DNA of 64,000 nucleotides from Penelope pileata (Eukaryota > Chordata > Aves > Galliformes > Cracidae). The first letter of the stretch is position 1; each line of letters begins with the position of its first letter. The stretch is taken from contig WBMW01001708.1 in the NCBI GenBank assembly GCA_013396635.1, positions 1,616,105 through 1,680,104 of the forward strand, written 5' to 3'. Made by a program: the position numbers and the translations under genes. Shown here piece after piece: positions 38,401-47,445 of the stretch. The notes beneath the pieces are model-generated. The model did not search any database, had not been told where the DNA came from, and worked only from the letters and a program-made list of their open reading frames with translations.

Positions 38401-38639
38401 ATAAGTCTAGAAAGGACATTAAAAATTCATTTCCCCTCTCCCCAGTGCAATCAAGTACTTGTGCTTCACTGTGGTTGTATTCAGAAAGTTCTCCCAATGT
38501 CCAAGCAAAGACTTCCTTGCTAAAGGTGTAGATAATTTCTTATGCCATAACCAGTGGACCCAGGAAATAGTTTATCACTTTCCTTTTTACAAGAACATAT
38601 CACATTTGGAACCTGTTATTGTATTTTCCTTCAGTCCTC

Positions 38640-39260
38640 TTCTTTTGAGGAGGTTCCCAAGGTCATGTTTACAGGTCATGTTTTCTCAACTCCTATATCA
38701 CTGTTGTTGCTTTTCTTTGGATTCTCCTTGTTTATTCTTGAGTTCAATGCCCACAATTGAATCCAACATCCTAGCTGGCATCTGCCCAGCAGACGTGTAG
38801 AACAGACTTCCACGTCTTACCTGTAACACTTCTGCAGACAGTGTCATGTCCACTTCTGTAGACAGTGTGATGGCATTTTTCCATGAATTTGTCACTGTTG
38901 TCTGACATTTAGTTTCATTCTTTGGTCATTTCCTTGCATGACTGCTGAAAGCCAGTCTTTTCCCATTTTATTTTTGCATTTGATTATTCTTACTTGTGTG
39001 TAGCTACATACTTACCCATATCAAAGTGTGTCCCATTTTTCAAAGCACTGCAGGAATGCTCAAGATTATTTAAGTTGTAGGGCTATCCATAAAAGTGCAG
39101 CCTCTCTTAGCACTGGATCATCTGAAAACGTGGTTATTCATTATTCCTGCATTGGGTCACCAGTGCAAACACCAAATGACATACAGAATGCAGCCTTCCA
39201 TGGAATCCTCTCTTAAACCCTCCCAGTCGGATAAAGAAATGTTACTACCTCCCTCGGGAG
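38640..39260 (-). mobile_element. Old, highly diverged CR1-type LINE remnant, antisense
   Basis: Scattered blocks follow the order of an old CR1 copy in reverse: TTCTTTGGATTCTCCTTGTT, AGTTCAATGCCCACAATTGA, TGCATTTGATTATTCTTACT, GGATCATCTGAAAACGTGGT, TTATTCATTATTCCTGC and CCATGGAATCCTCTCTT correspond to known blocks (subunit order, ATCATCTGCAAACTT, GGGATCCCACT). Divergence is far above that of the other copies, so this would be an insertion from early bird or earlier history. The boundaries are approximate. Confidence 0.55.
38829..38876. repeat. Tandem duplication of a 24-bp unit
   Basis: ACTTCTGCAGACAGTGTCAT and ACTTCTGTAGACAGTGTGAT, each with four more bases, lie head to tail inside the old CR1 remnant. 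The two copies differ at a few positions. Confidence 0.75.
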
Positions 39261-41894
39261 TATGGTTCTGACCTTTAGCAGTAGTTTAGATGAAACTCTA
39301 ATGGCTTGCTCAGGGGAGCATCATGCGAGATAGCACCAGAAACCTCGTCAGCTCCCACTGCATCCTCCTACCACGAGACCTCCAACCCGCTATTGTAGTG
39401 ACTGAGACACACTTGGCATCGTTCATATACGTTGGCTGTTACTGGCGGCCTTTCTTTCCTCCAACAACTTAAAATAGGTGTGTTTTTTATCCTATCTGTC
39501 TTGGAGTCAAAGTTGCACTGGCTAGTTTGTAGTTTCTTGGCTCCCTCCATCCACCTTCCCTTAGAGAGAGAGATTCTAAGCAGAAGGAACGTGACCAACT
39601 GGAGATGCAGAGATCTGCTCAGTGCAGTGACTGGAGTCCAGCCCACAAATCATCTATCCTAAGTACTTGTCTAAAACAGGTGACATGAATGATGCCCTAG
39701 AAATCTCTCTTTCTCCACTGACTGCAGAAGCAGCAGCCTAGGGGAACCCATTCAGTAGGAAAAGCTTCACAGTAGATGTCCAAGCTCAGGTGAGATGAAA
39801 CTCCTCAGGCTGACACAGCTGGTGTGACATGATGACCACCACCGACGGGTCCCAATCCCAGTGGATGCACTCCTGCCAGTTCAGGGAGACAAGCTGGCAG
39901 GAAGCTACATCAAAGTAGCTCTCTGTTGATGGTGATTGCTGTCCGCACCCCCAAACCACTCCTACAATTTAAATACTTAGAATATTCTTTTGAAAATAAA
40001 GGAATTCCTACAACAGGACACAGGGCTTAAAAGGACTTCTGGATAATCAGGTATGTTTTAACATACGCATTATAAGCGCATATTTAATTTACAGGACTGA
40101 TTTTACTTCTACAGAGTATTAGTAACCCCCTCTACCATAGAAAAATAAAGAAAATGATCCAAGTAAGCAGTTATCTACTACAATTTACATTCTAGCCTTC
40201 CCAGAAGTCCTAAAACCTCCTTTGTTTACATCCACCTTTTTAGGACTTTCCCTGTTGTATCAACCTTGAGTTATTTGTTTTACTTTGGCACTACAAAGGT
40301 TGCTGGCAGTGCTTTATTAAGCTTCTGTATCAGCATCATGTCGTAAGTCCTTGTTTTTTTGGCTTAAGTGATGCCCCTGTAAAAAATGAACTGAAACTTG
40401 GCACAGAAGAAATGTATTCAGGCAACTCTCATTTTGTATATATATTTTATTTTAAGCTTTATCTGAAGTTTATTTTGCTTAGTAATATTTAGTACACAAA
40501 GTAGACACTTGTTGCATCTCAGTTAAAATGGGTTACCTGACACACTTTGATACCAAAAATTTAAATACTAATCTATTCAAATCCATAGGATATAGAAACC
40601 TCCTGTGGCTGTACAACAAAGAGTCACAATAAACAGACACTGGAACGTTACAGCACACAGTACCATCTCAGTGGGATTACAGCTGCTTTGAAAGACAGAT
40701 TTTTCCTACCTTTAACGGGTAATCCTTTAGTGAAACAGCAGGTAGGGATTGCAGAGAGAGGTATTATCGAAGATTGCTGGAAATATCTGCTAATTTGTGT
40801 ACTGCTGTAGCAGCTCACAATGAACAAGACTGTTTTCACCATCTGTCCATGTAAATGGAAGAGAGGGCTGTTTCCAGAAGGTCCCACTGTCACTGCTGCC
40901 CTTGGCGTTTCTGGTGCCAGTGCACGGTGACTTGGATGAGGAACCGATCTGGATAAAGCCCAACCTTTTCTTTTGGTCCGTTTGCTTTTCAGCTGCATCA
41001 GTTTCCTGTTCTGACTCATTGTGTTGCCTACGAGCACAAAAAGAGCTAGAACGCAAAGCAAGGAGCAAAATGAACCCCATGATCAGTAGCGTTCTAAGAC
41101 TGGTTTAAACAAATTGTGAGGCTGCAGGCGGAATGGGGGATGGAATTTCAGCCTTTACTTCTCAATTTCCTTTGTTGTTTTTTTTTTAGCAGTATGGATG
41201 TTACAGCATCTAGAGTACATGACAAATCCCTGCTATATATTAAATTACCGCCTTTAAATTACCTCGACTCTCACGAGGCTCACATCTGGATGTTGTTTCT
41301 ACCACTGTAAAACCCTGATCTTGCATTAAGCTCTGAGGTTCACAGTGCAGTGTGGCTCCCTGCATTGAACAGGCTTATCTGGCTTACTATAAACACATCC
41401 CTGTTTTATAGCAGGTGAAATGCAATGCACACCTTGGAAGATTCAGTGTCACTCCCACCTACAAATAACCTTGGAGTTGTATTTCCTTGTGTCTGGTGCT
41501 TAGGAGATTGTTATGTGGAGTAAACACCCACTGTTTTAAAAAAGAAACAAAAACCAGGACAGTTATTTTGAATCAGAAACGTCACCTTATTCTTCTATTT
41601 TGCTTAGTAAAGTAGGTAAAAACTCATCAATATTCAGGCACACGATATGGAACATAATTATTTTGAGCTTTTAAAAATAGCTCAAAGCTTCCAAAGCATT
41701 TCAGATAGTAGACTAAAAATACTATAAATTAATATGAATTGCCTTGATATCTTCTGAGACTGGTCAGTTAAGAGTATGTATGTATGGAAATTCTGTAAGT
41801 AAGTCTTTTAAAAACACAACTAGAAGTGAAGTGTTTTAGGATTTTCTTTCCAAAGGACTTGAAGGGAGCTTATAAGCAGGAGGGGGAGTGACAT
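39261..41894. other. Intronic stretch with an overlapping pair of minus-strand open frames
   Basis: No repeat recognised. Minus-strand frames 40790-41080 (96 codons, hydrophobic start MGFILLLAL) and 40648-41061 (137 codons, start MLCVLALFVLVG) overlap in different frames. Neither resembles a family I know. The rest is AT-rich intron. Confidence 0.5.
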
Positions 41895-42160
41895 TTTATA
41901 CAGGCAGACAGTGGCAGGACAAGGGGGAATGGCTTTAAACTATAAGAAGGGAGATTTAGGTTAGATCTTAGAAAGAAATTCTTCACTCAGAGGGCGGTGA
42001 GGCTCTGGCACTGCCCAGAGCTGTGGGTGCCCCATCCCTGGAGGTGCCCAAGGCCAGATGGGCCCTGGGCAGCCTGAGCTGGTGGGAGGTGTCCCTGCTC
42101 ATGGCAGGGGGTTGGAACTGGATGGGCTTTCAGGCCCCTTCCAACCAAACCGTTCTATGG
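41895..42160 (+). mobile_element. CR1 LINE 3' fragment
   Basis: Sense copy: CAGACAGTGGCAGGACAAGG, GGAGATTTAGGTTAGATCTT, GAAATTCTTCACTCAGAGGG, GGTTGGAACTGGATGGGCTT, ending at AACCGTTCTATGG. The 8-bp terminal repeats are reduced to one. It is 5'-truncated and the nearest CR1 to the CpG island. Confidence 0.93.
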
Positions 42161-42699
42161 AAGGAAGGGTCTTTATGGCAAAGCACTGCCATTACCACTG
42201 TTGCAGTCCATCCATACAAGTGTCCATGGAAAGAGGAAGCTCTGGGAAAAGCAGCTGTCACCAGTGGTTGGCTGCCTTGCTCAAAGTTTCTCTGCACTTA
42301 AGCAGAGACAGACAGACAGACAGCTTTCTGTGTTCCCATAGTTTTTGGTTCTATCACAGCTTTAATCACCACCCCATCCCCGACCCACCCAGCCTTCCCT
42401 CCTTGCAGGAGGTGCTGAACTTTGAGGCTCTCTGTAGGGACCAACGCACGTTAAACACTTCTAATGGCTCCTGAGCCCTTCCCAGCACCACGCATGTGTG
42501 GCTGCCGCTGGATTTGTTGCTATTGCCGAGGAAATAATCCTCTTACCCACCCCACCATCGCCGTCTGAGCCGGGCCCCGGGCAGCCAGCGGGGACCTATT
42601 TATCCCAGTTAGAAAGCCAAGCCCTAGCTCATCGATCCCTGCCTAAACAGATGAGAATTTTATCTGATGAAATACTTGAAATATTTGGCTAAGAGTGAT
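42161..42699. other. Intron between CR1 and the CpG island, with (GACA)n
   Basis: Contains a (GACA)n microsatellite of about four units at 42305-42324. GC content rises from about 42540 toward the island. No exon recognised. Confidence 0.6.
42305..42324. repeat. (GACA)n microsatellite
   Basis: GAGACAGACAGACAGACAGC, about four units. Confidence 0.9.
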
Positions 42700-43244
42700 T
42701 TTAAAGCGAGACCGAGGTAGCCTGACCGCAGCACAACGCCTCGGGGTTCCCCCGCTGCCCCCTCACAGAGTCCCTCACCGCCTCGGGCTGAGGTGAGGCG
42801 CTCCGTGAGGAGAGCTCCTCCCGCACCCGGCTCCGAGGGTTCAGCCCCGGCTTTGGTGCAAGTTACGTGGAAGACGCCGACATTCGGGCTCATCTCGAAT
42901 TGTAACTCCTAAAAATGTCACTTCTTTTAAATGGAAACGAGGGCGAGTGCTCGGGGAGCGCCCCGTCACTCACGGGGAACCCCTGTCAGACCTCCCCAGC
43001 GGAGCAGTGGTACCGTCGGTTTCCCCGCCGCTGTCTCACAGGTGAACGCGCGGGACCGTACCAACGCCGCCTCGCGGGGGGGAAGCGAAGGCTTTCCTCC
43101 GCCCCCTCTCGCGCTGCCCCAGCCCACCGCAGCCAACAGCGCATCCGAGCCCGCAGAATGGGCTGCAGAAGGCGGTCGGCTTAGCAGCGCCCTTAGGTCA
43201 GCGCCGCGGGGAAACCTCCCTCTCCTCCCCCTCCCTTTAGCGCG

Positions 43245-43252
43245 CGGAAGTG
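43245..43252 (+). promoter_or_regulatory. ETS/GABP-type site in the CpG island
   Basis: The sequence CGGAAGTG is a perfect core for ETS-family factors such as GABP and ELK, which commonly drive CpG-island promoters. It lies about 300 bases before the gamma-2b start codon. Factor binding is inferred from the motif only. Confidence 0.45.
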
Positions 43253-43433
43253 GTAGCTACCTCCCCCTCTCGCCGCTGCCCAACGGCCTCGACTGCACCA
43301 AAACGGAACGTACCACTCCCCCAGCGAAGGGGGGCGGCGGGGGAGAGGCGGACGAGAGGTGTGGCGGGAGGCGCTGCCCCCGAGAGGCCGCCCGGCCCCG
43401 CTCCGCGCCCAANCTCAGCGCCGCCGCCCCCCG

Positions 43434-43454
43434 ATGGCGCCGCGGGGCCGCTGA
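43434..43454 (+). promoter_or_regulatory. Short upstream ORF (6 codons) before the gamma-2b start
   Basis: ATG at 43434 opens a frame of six codons (M-A-P-R-G-R) closed by TGA at 43452. It lies about 100 bases before the gamma-2b ATG. The start has purine-poor context at -3 (C) but G at +4. It matters only if transcription starts upstream of 43434, which the sequence cannot show. Long transcripts splice this segment out. Confidence 0.35.
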
Positions 43455-43466
43455 GCCCGCGCCCGG

Positions 43467-43580
43467 ATGCTCACAGCCCCTTCTCCTCTCTTCCCTCCCG
43501 CAGGCGGCAGCGGCTCCGGCTCCCTCGCAGCTCCCGGCCGCCTCCGAAGGGATGCTGGAGAAACTGGAGCTCGAAGATGA
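43467..43580 (+). promoter_or_regulatory. Upstream ORF overlapping the gamma-2b start codon
   Basis: ATG at 43467 opens a 37-codon frame that runs across the splice acceptor and over the gamma-2b ATG (43552) in another frame, ending at TGA 43578-43580. The start context is weak (C at -3, C at +4), so leaky scanning is likely. An overlapping upstream ORF would be expected to lower or regulate translation of the short isoform. It exists only in transcripts that retain the sequence before 43504. Confidence 0.35.
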
Positions 43581-43582
43581 AG
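43504..43582 (+). CDS. PRKAG2: PRKAG2 exon with the start codon of short isoform gamma-2b
   Basis: As an internal exon of long transcripts it begins right after the AG at 43502-43503 with GCG GCA GCG (AAAAPAPSQLPAASEG), then MLEKLELEDE, and ends with the first base of the next codon before donor GTAAAA at 43583. The exon is 79 nt long. Human PRKAG2 has the counterpart AALAAALGPAEAG followed by MLEKLEFEDE (from memory), so identity is secure. The methionine at 43552 is the known start of the short isoform, with G at -3 (GAAGGGATGC). The Ala/Pro stretch before it is translated only in long forms. The upstream frame happens to stay open to an ATG at 42931, but I chose 43552 because only that start has family support. 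The phase-1 end fits the exon at 63063. Confidence 0.96.
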
Positions 43583-44080
43583 GTAAAAACGCTCAGGGTG
43601 GCGGCGGGGAGGGGCGGCCCGGGGCTCCGCACGGCGCGGCCCTTTTGTGTCCGGCCCGCGGCGGAGGCAGCGCGGGGGCGGAGGGCCGCAGCGCTGCGCG
43701 GTTCTGTGCCCGCAGCCTCCACCGGGGGGTCCCCGGCGCTGGGTCGGGGCATTCCCCCCTCCTCTGCCTTTAAAGCGCTCCGTAACGCCGAATATCGGCT
43801 GTGGGAGCGAGGTGACGGGAGCTGAGAGCTGCGGCTCGGGGTCTGCCCGGAGCTGAGCGCTCCCTCGGCGGCCGCTCCTCAGCCCCAGCGGCGGGGGCTG
43901 CTCCGGGCGGCAGAACTTCGGAGTTCGTTTTCAAGCTCCCGGCCTGCTCCCGTTGACTTCAGGCGTTCTGCTGTCTCTGGGCTCAGCGCGGGGTGTCTCC
44001 GCTTGTCAGGGGGTGATGGGCGCAGCTCCGCCAGGCTCCACGGGCGCGCGTTCCTCCGTCGCTGCGAAGTGCTGTTGTAA

Positions 44081-46754
44081 AATGTAGGGCAAATATTTAA
44101 GGAAAACTTTGAAAATAGTAGGCTGAGTCATTCCGTGGAAATAAATACCCGAGCCGGCATGCCAATAAGCCATCTCCTTGGTTAGCAGCCCCCTCCTTAC
44201 AGCTCGGGGCTGCTCCGGGGAGGTAACACCTTTATTTTAAGCTTCCTGGGTGTGAAAAAAGGAAGCTCTTGACAATTGGGTTCTTTAAGAGGTTTTTTTT
44301 TTTTTTTTAGGAGTCCATACAAAGTTGGACTTATAATGAAACGCTGAGGTGCTTCACTCTTCAGCGTGGTTAAATGTGAATATTTGCTGCTAACTTGCAG
44401 ATTTCTTGTCACACCAATTAACTCTTTTGAGCTAGATGCTCGTTTTTAAGCTCATGAAGAAGTAAAGTCACTGATTTTTTTTTTTTAATATATATTTTTA
44501 ATCTGGTTACTGCAAGATAGCAGCTCTTAAAAGCTGCTGACTCACAGTTAAGCCATTTGAAAAGCTCTTTTGAACGCTGCAGAAACTTGGATGTCCGAAA
44601 AGGATGTCAGGAAGGAAGAAAATAATAAAGCACTCTCAGTTTTGAAACACCTTTACTGCTTTAACATGAGTGTAATCGTGCTGCTGTGGGGCACTCGGTT
44701 AGGCTGAGTATCTGCAGGTCTGAAAACACTGCAGTAGGATAAGCTGAGTGCTGTAGAAAGTTTGGTGGCTGCTGCTGGCGTTGGAACTTCTGATTTGCTT
44801 TGCTTCTGAATTCACTTTGTGGGCACTTGGGCTGGGTGAGTGGGAGCTGCTCAGGCATCTGCCAGAAGATGCTGCCTGGCAGCAAACCTGCGGCCAGCGT
44901 AACGCAGCATGGAAACCTGGAAAGGAAGCAGTCACCTGTGAGTGGAACTGAGCGTGAGCATCACAGAGCTGCCCAGGATGCCTCGGTGTGAGGAGACCTG
45001 TGGAAGGAGAGTGGCAGGACGCTGAGCTGCAGGCGGAAATGCAGCAGCTTAGTTGCAGGACGCCTTTTATGACCTAAATTTTTGCACTCGTTGCTGTAGT
45101 TTGTGCTAATGTTGGGGGTGGGGGAGTAAAATGACATCTGACAGCGATGATTTCTGGCTGTTGAATGGCAAGCAGTGCTCAGAAGTTGGGAAGCGGCTTT
45201 GAAATCGTGATAAGATTTAATTACATGAATGCAGCCACAGTTTAACTGATGATCCTTTGTCAGACTCTAAGTGAACTTTCTGCAGTGATACCGAAGTTGG
45301 AAGGTAAATTAGAAATTTGAAACTTGTTTTGAAACTACTTCTACTTCTGAGTATTTCCTCTTCCTAGCTTGCCAGTTTCTCTATCAGTTGATAACTATCT
45401 TGTGTATCAAATTGCTGCAGCTCTCTTGAAACAGAGAGGTTAATTAAAGGGAAAAAAAAAAGCTGAGAAACGAGGCTCAATCTGTTCCCTGAATGCCATC
45501 CAGTATGCTGGAAATGGATTTCTGCTCGTCACTCTCCTCAAAGGTTACACAAATGAGGATGTGAAAGCACAGAAGGCATTTATTTAATTTGGATTCTAAT
45601 TAAGAGAGTTACATTGGAAGAAGTGATACAAAAAAGATTTGTAGTCTAAGTAGCAACATAATGAAATGTGGAGTCAGCCTGATGAGATGTCTTCTAAATG
45701 AAATGGCACTGTCAGTCCAAGGGGTTTTTTTTCCTTCTGTGAGCACTTCCTACCTGATTAATGTGGGTAGGGCTGTACACGATGCGTCTGTCCCTGGAAG
45801 CCGTGCTGATCTCTGTCTTTTTGTGGTTTGGAGCATGTTTAGTTAAGATACATGAGTGGATTCTCTGGGACCAGTGTGACTTCTTACTGGCTGGTCGCTA
45901 GTTGTCTCTAGCATTGGGTTAATAGTACTGCTCTCACGATTTGCTCTTCTACATCCCAGCTCTGAGGTGACAGCTGGCAGAGCAGCTACTGCACTGCAGT
46001 GACAAGGACGGGCTGTAGGCTGATGGCGTGCCCAGGACTCAGTAGGGCAGTGGATATTTGACTTATCTGGGACTCCCTACAGGGCTTCCCCAGCAACAGT
46101 CAGAGCAGAAGGGTAAAATTTCTCATGTAAGAAGCCCAGAGTATCTTTTAACTGGAAGACGTTCCGTTTACACAGAGAACTCATTAATATGAGATACTCG
46201 GAACTCGTCCTGCTCAGTATTCCCTGGAAGGGAATGACTTACCTGTGTCTTCTTAGAAAGTGCTAAAGCCACCTGTGGGTGGGTGTGGAGTTGCTCATTG
46301 TAGCCTGAAGCAGGTTAGTGCTGTCAGACCTCTCCTGTCAGAGGCTGGTTTCCTTCATACACACTGTGGGTTTGCTTCTTCTGGGCTAGTGTTTGTGCAG
46401 CCATGCTTTGTATCGAGGTTGTTCGTACTGCTGATCGATGTCAGGAGTGTTCTGGGTGCAGTAAGATGAGCATGGGAAGGAGCAAGGAGAAAATTGTCAA
46501 GCTCTAACATGAAAAAGGGCTCTAGTTAACAGTTTATGCTTACTGGCTTTTATTGGTGATGCCAGAATTTCAGAAATGGATGTTAGAGCAATTCTCTTTG
46601 GGAGGGTAGAGACTGGGTTAGAGAAGCAAATGCTGTCAGCGGTGTTGGTTCCATACGTAGAGTTTTATCAAGTTCTTTTGAAAGCTATCTTCATTGCAGT
46701 GTTGGCTGATATCTACATCAGCCTTTTCCGTTTGCTCAGCTTGGACAATGAAGC
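44081..46754. other. Intronic stretch with poly-T runs
   Basis: A T16 run at 44293-44308 and a T-run followed by AATATATATTTTTAAT at about 44477-44501. Otherwise ordinary intron; no repeat, exon or RNA gene recognised. Confidence 0.6.
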
Positions 46755-47445
46755 AGCCTCACAGCCTGGGTGAGGCTGGGAGGAGCTCTGGGTCCCTCTG
46801 GTGCCACCCAGCTCCAGCAGGGCCACCCAGAGCAGGGTGCCCAGGCCCATGTCCAGGCAGCATTTGGAGATCTCCAAGAAGGAGATCCCACAGCCTCCCT
46901 GGGCACCCTGTCACTAAGTATTGCTTGATGCTCAAAGGGAGCCTCCTGCATTGCAATTTGTTCTTGTTGCCTCCTGTCCTGGCACTCAGCCTGGTTCCAT
47001 CTTGTTCAGACCTTTCTTTTGGGTCCCACTGAGCCTCCTTTTCTCCAGATTGAACAGACCCAGCTCTCTTGGCCTCTCCTCAGAGGAGAGGTGCTCCAGT
47101 TCCTTCATCATCTTCGTGGCCCTTCCTTTGACTCTCTCCAGAGTGTCCATGTCCCTTGTACTGGAGGGGCCCAGAACTGGGCACTGCACTCCAGGTGTGG
47201 CCTTAAGGTGCTGAGCAGAGGGGGAGGAGCACCTCCCTCGACCTGCTGGTGTTACTCTACCCCAGGCTGCATTAGGCAATGTTAGCTTTCCTGGTGGCAA
47301 GGGCACATGACTGCCTCACATTACCTTGGTGTCCACCAGCACCCCAGGCCCTTTTCTGCCCGGCTGTTTCCAGCTGGGTGGCCCCAACGTGTCCTGGTAC
47401 CTGGAGTTGTTTCTCCCCAGATTCAGGACTTTGCACATCTCCTTG
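46755..47445 (-). mobile_element. CR1 LINE fragment, antisense, about 0.7 kb
   Basis: The + strand follows the reverse of CR1 in order: AGCAGGGCCACCCAGAGCAG, TTGTTGCCTCCTGTCCTGGC, CCAGCTCTCTTGGCCTCTCC, GAGGTGCTCCAGTTCCTTCA, AGAACTGGGCACTGCACTCC, GAGCACCTCCCTCGACCTGC, TGTCCACCAGCACCCCAGGC, CTTTGCACATCTCCTTGTT. The terminal 8-bp repeats are not present, so the 3' end is lost or decayed. It spans the 3' UTR and the end of the ORF2 region. Confidence 0.93.

Larger units (their letters stand above)
31064..38639. other. Intronic stretch, A/C-rich on the + strand in its middle part
   Basis: No exon, interspersed repeat or RNA gene recognised. Small tandem duplications are a 16-bp unit at 31798-31828, a 13-bp unit at about 33036-33061, TTA repeats at about 35377-35394, and a 12-bp unit at 35469-35492. 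An AT-rich patch with TATATATATATTAAATATAT lies at about 33797-33833. The plus frame 35966-36322 encodes a hydrophobic stretch near its start but resembles no family. Confidence 0.5.
23823..43503 (+). other. PRKAG2: PRKAG2 intron between the long-isoform exon and the gamma-2b start exon
   Basis: The intron is about 19.7 kb, with donor GTAAGT at 23823 and acceptor CCCTCCCGCAG ending at 43503 behind a strong pyrimidine tract. It contains few repeats: CR1 fragments at 30986 and 41895, and one old remnant near 38640. The final 800 bases are CpG island and probably hold the start site of the short transcript, so this part is intron for long transcripts and promoter or 5' UTR for short ones. In much of 32-42 kb the + strand looks C- and A-rich, unlike the intron downstream. 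Confidence 0.88.
42700..44080 (+). promoter_or_regulatory. PRKAG2: CpG island, likely internal promoter for the short (gamma-2b) PRKAG2 isoform
   Basis: This is a dense block of CpG and GC-rich sequence surrounding the exon that carries the gamma-2b ATG, while flanking intron is AT-richer and CpG-poor. It contains an ETS/GABP-type site CGGAAGTG (43245-43252) and Sp1-like GGGGCGG boxes (43331-43337 and 43611-43617). No TATA box is evident, which fits a dispersed CpG-island start. In mammals the short gamma-2 isoform comes from an internal promoter near this exon; applying that here is inference from position and composition. One base, 43413, is N. The transcription start cannot be fixed from sequence alone. 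Confidence 0.8.

Noticed and set aside
42915..43856. Several long overlapping plus and minus open frames (69-280 codons) in the CpG island
   Set aside because: They occupy several frames and both strands at once, as expected where GC content removes stops. Only the stretch at 43504-43582 has family support.
46694..47306. Group of plus and minus frames around 47 kb
   Set aside because: They are translations of the antisense CR1 fragment at 46755-47445.
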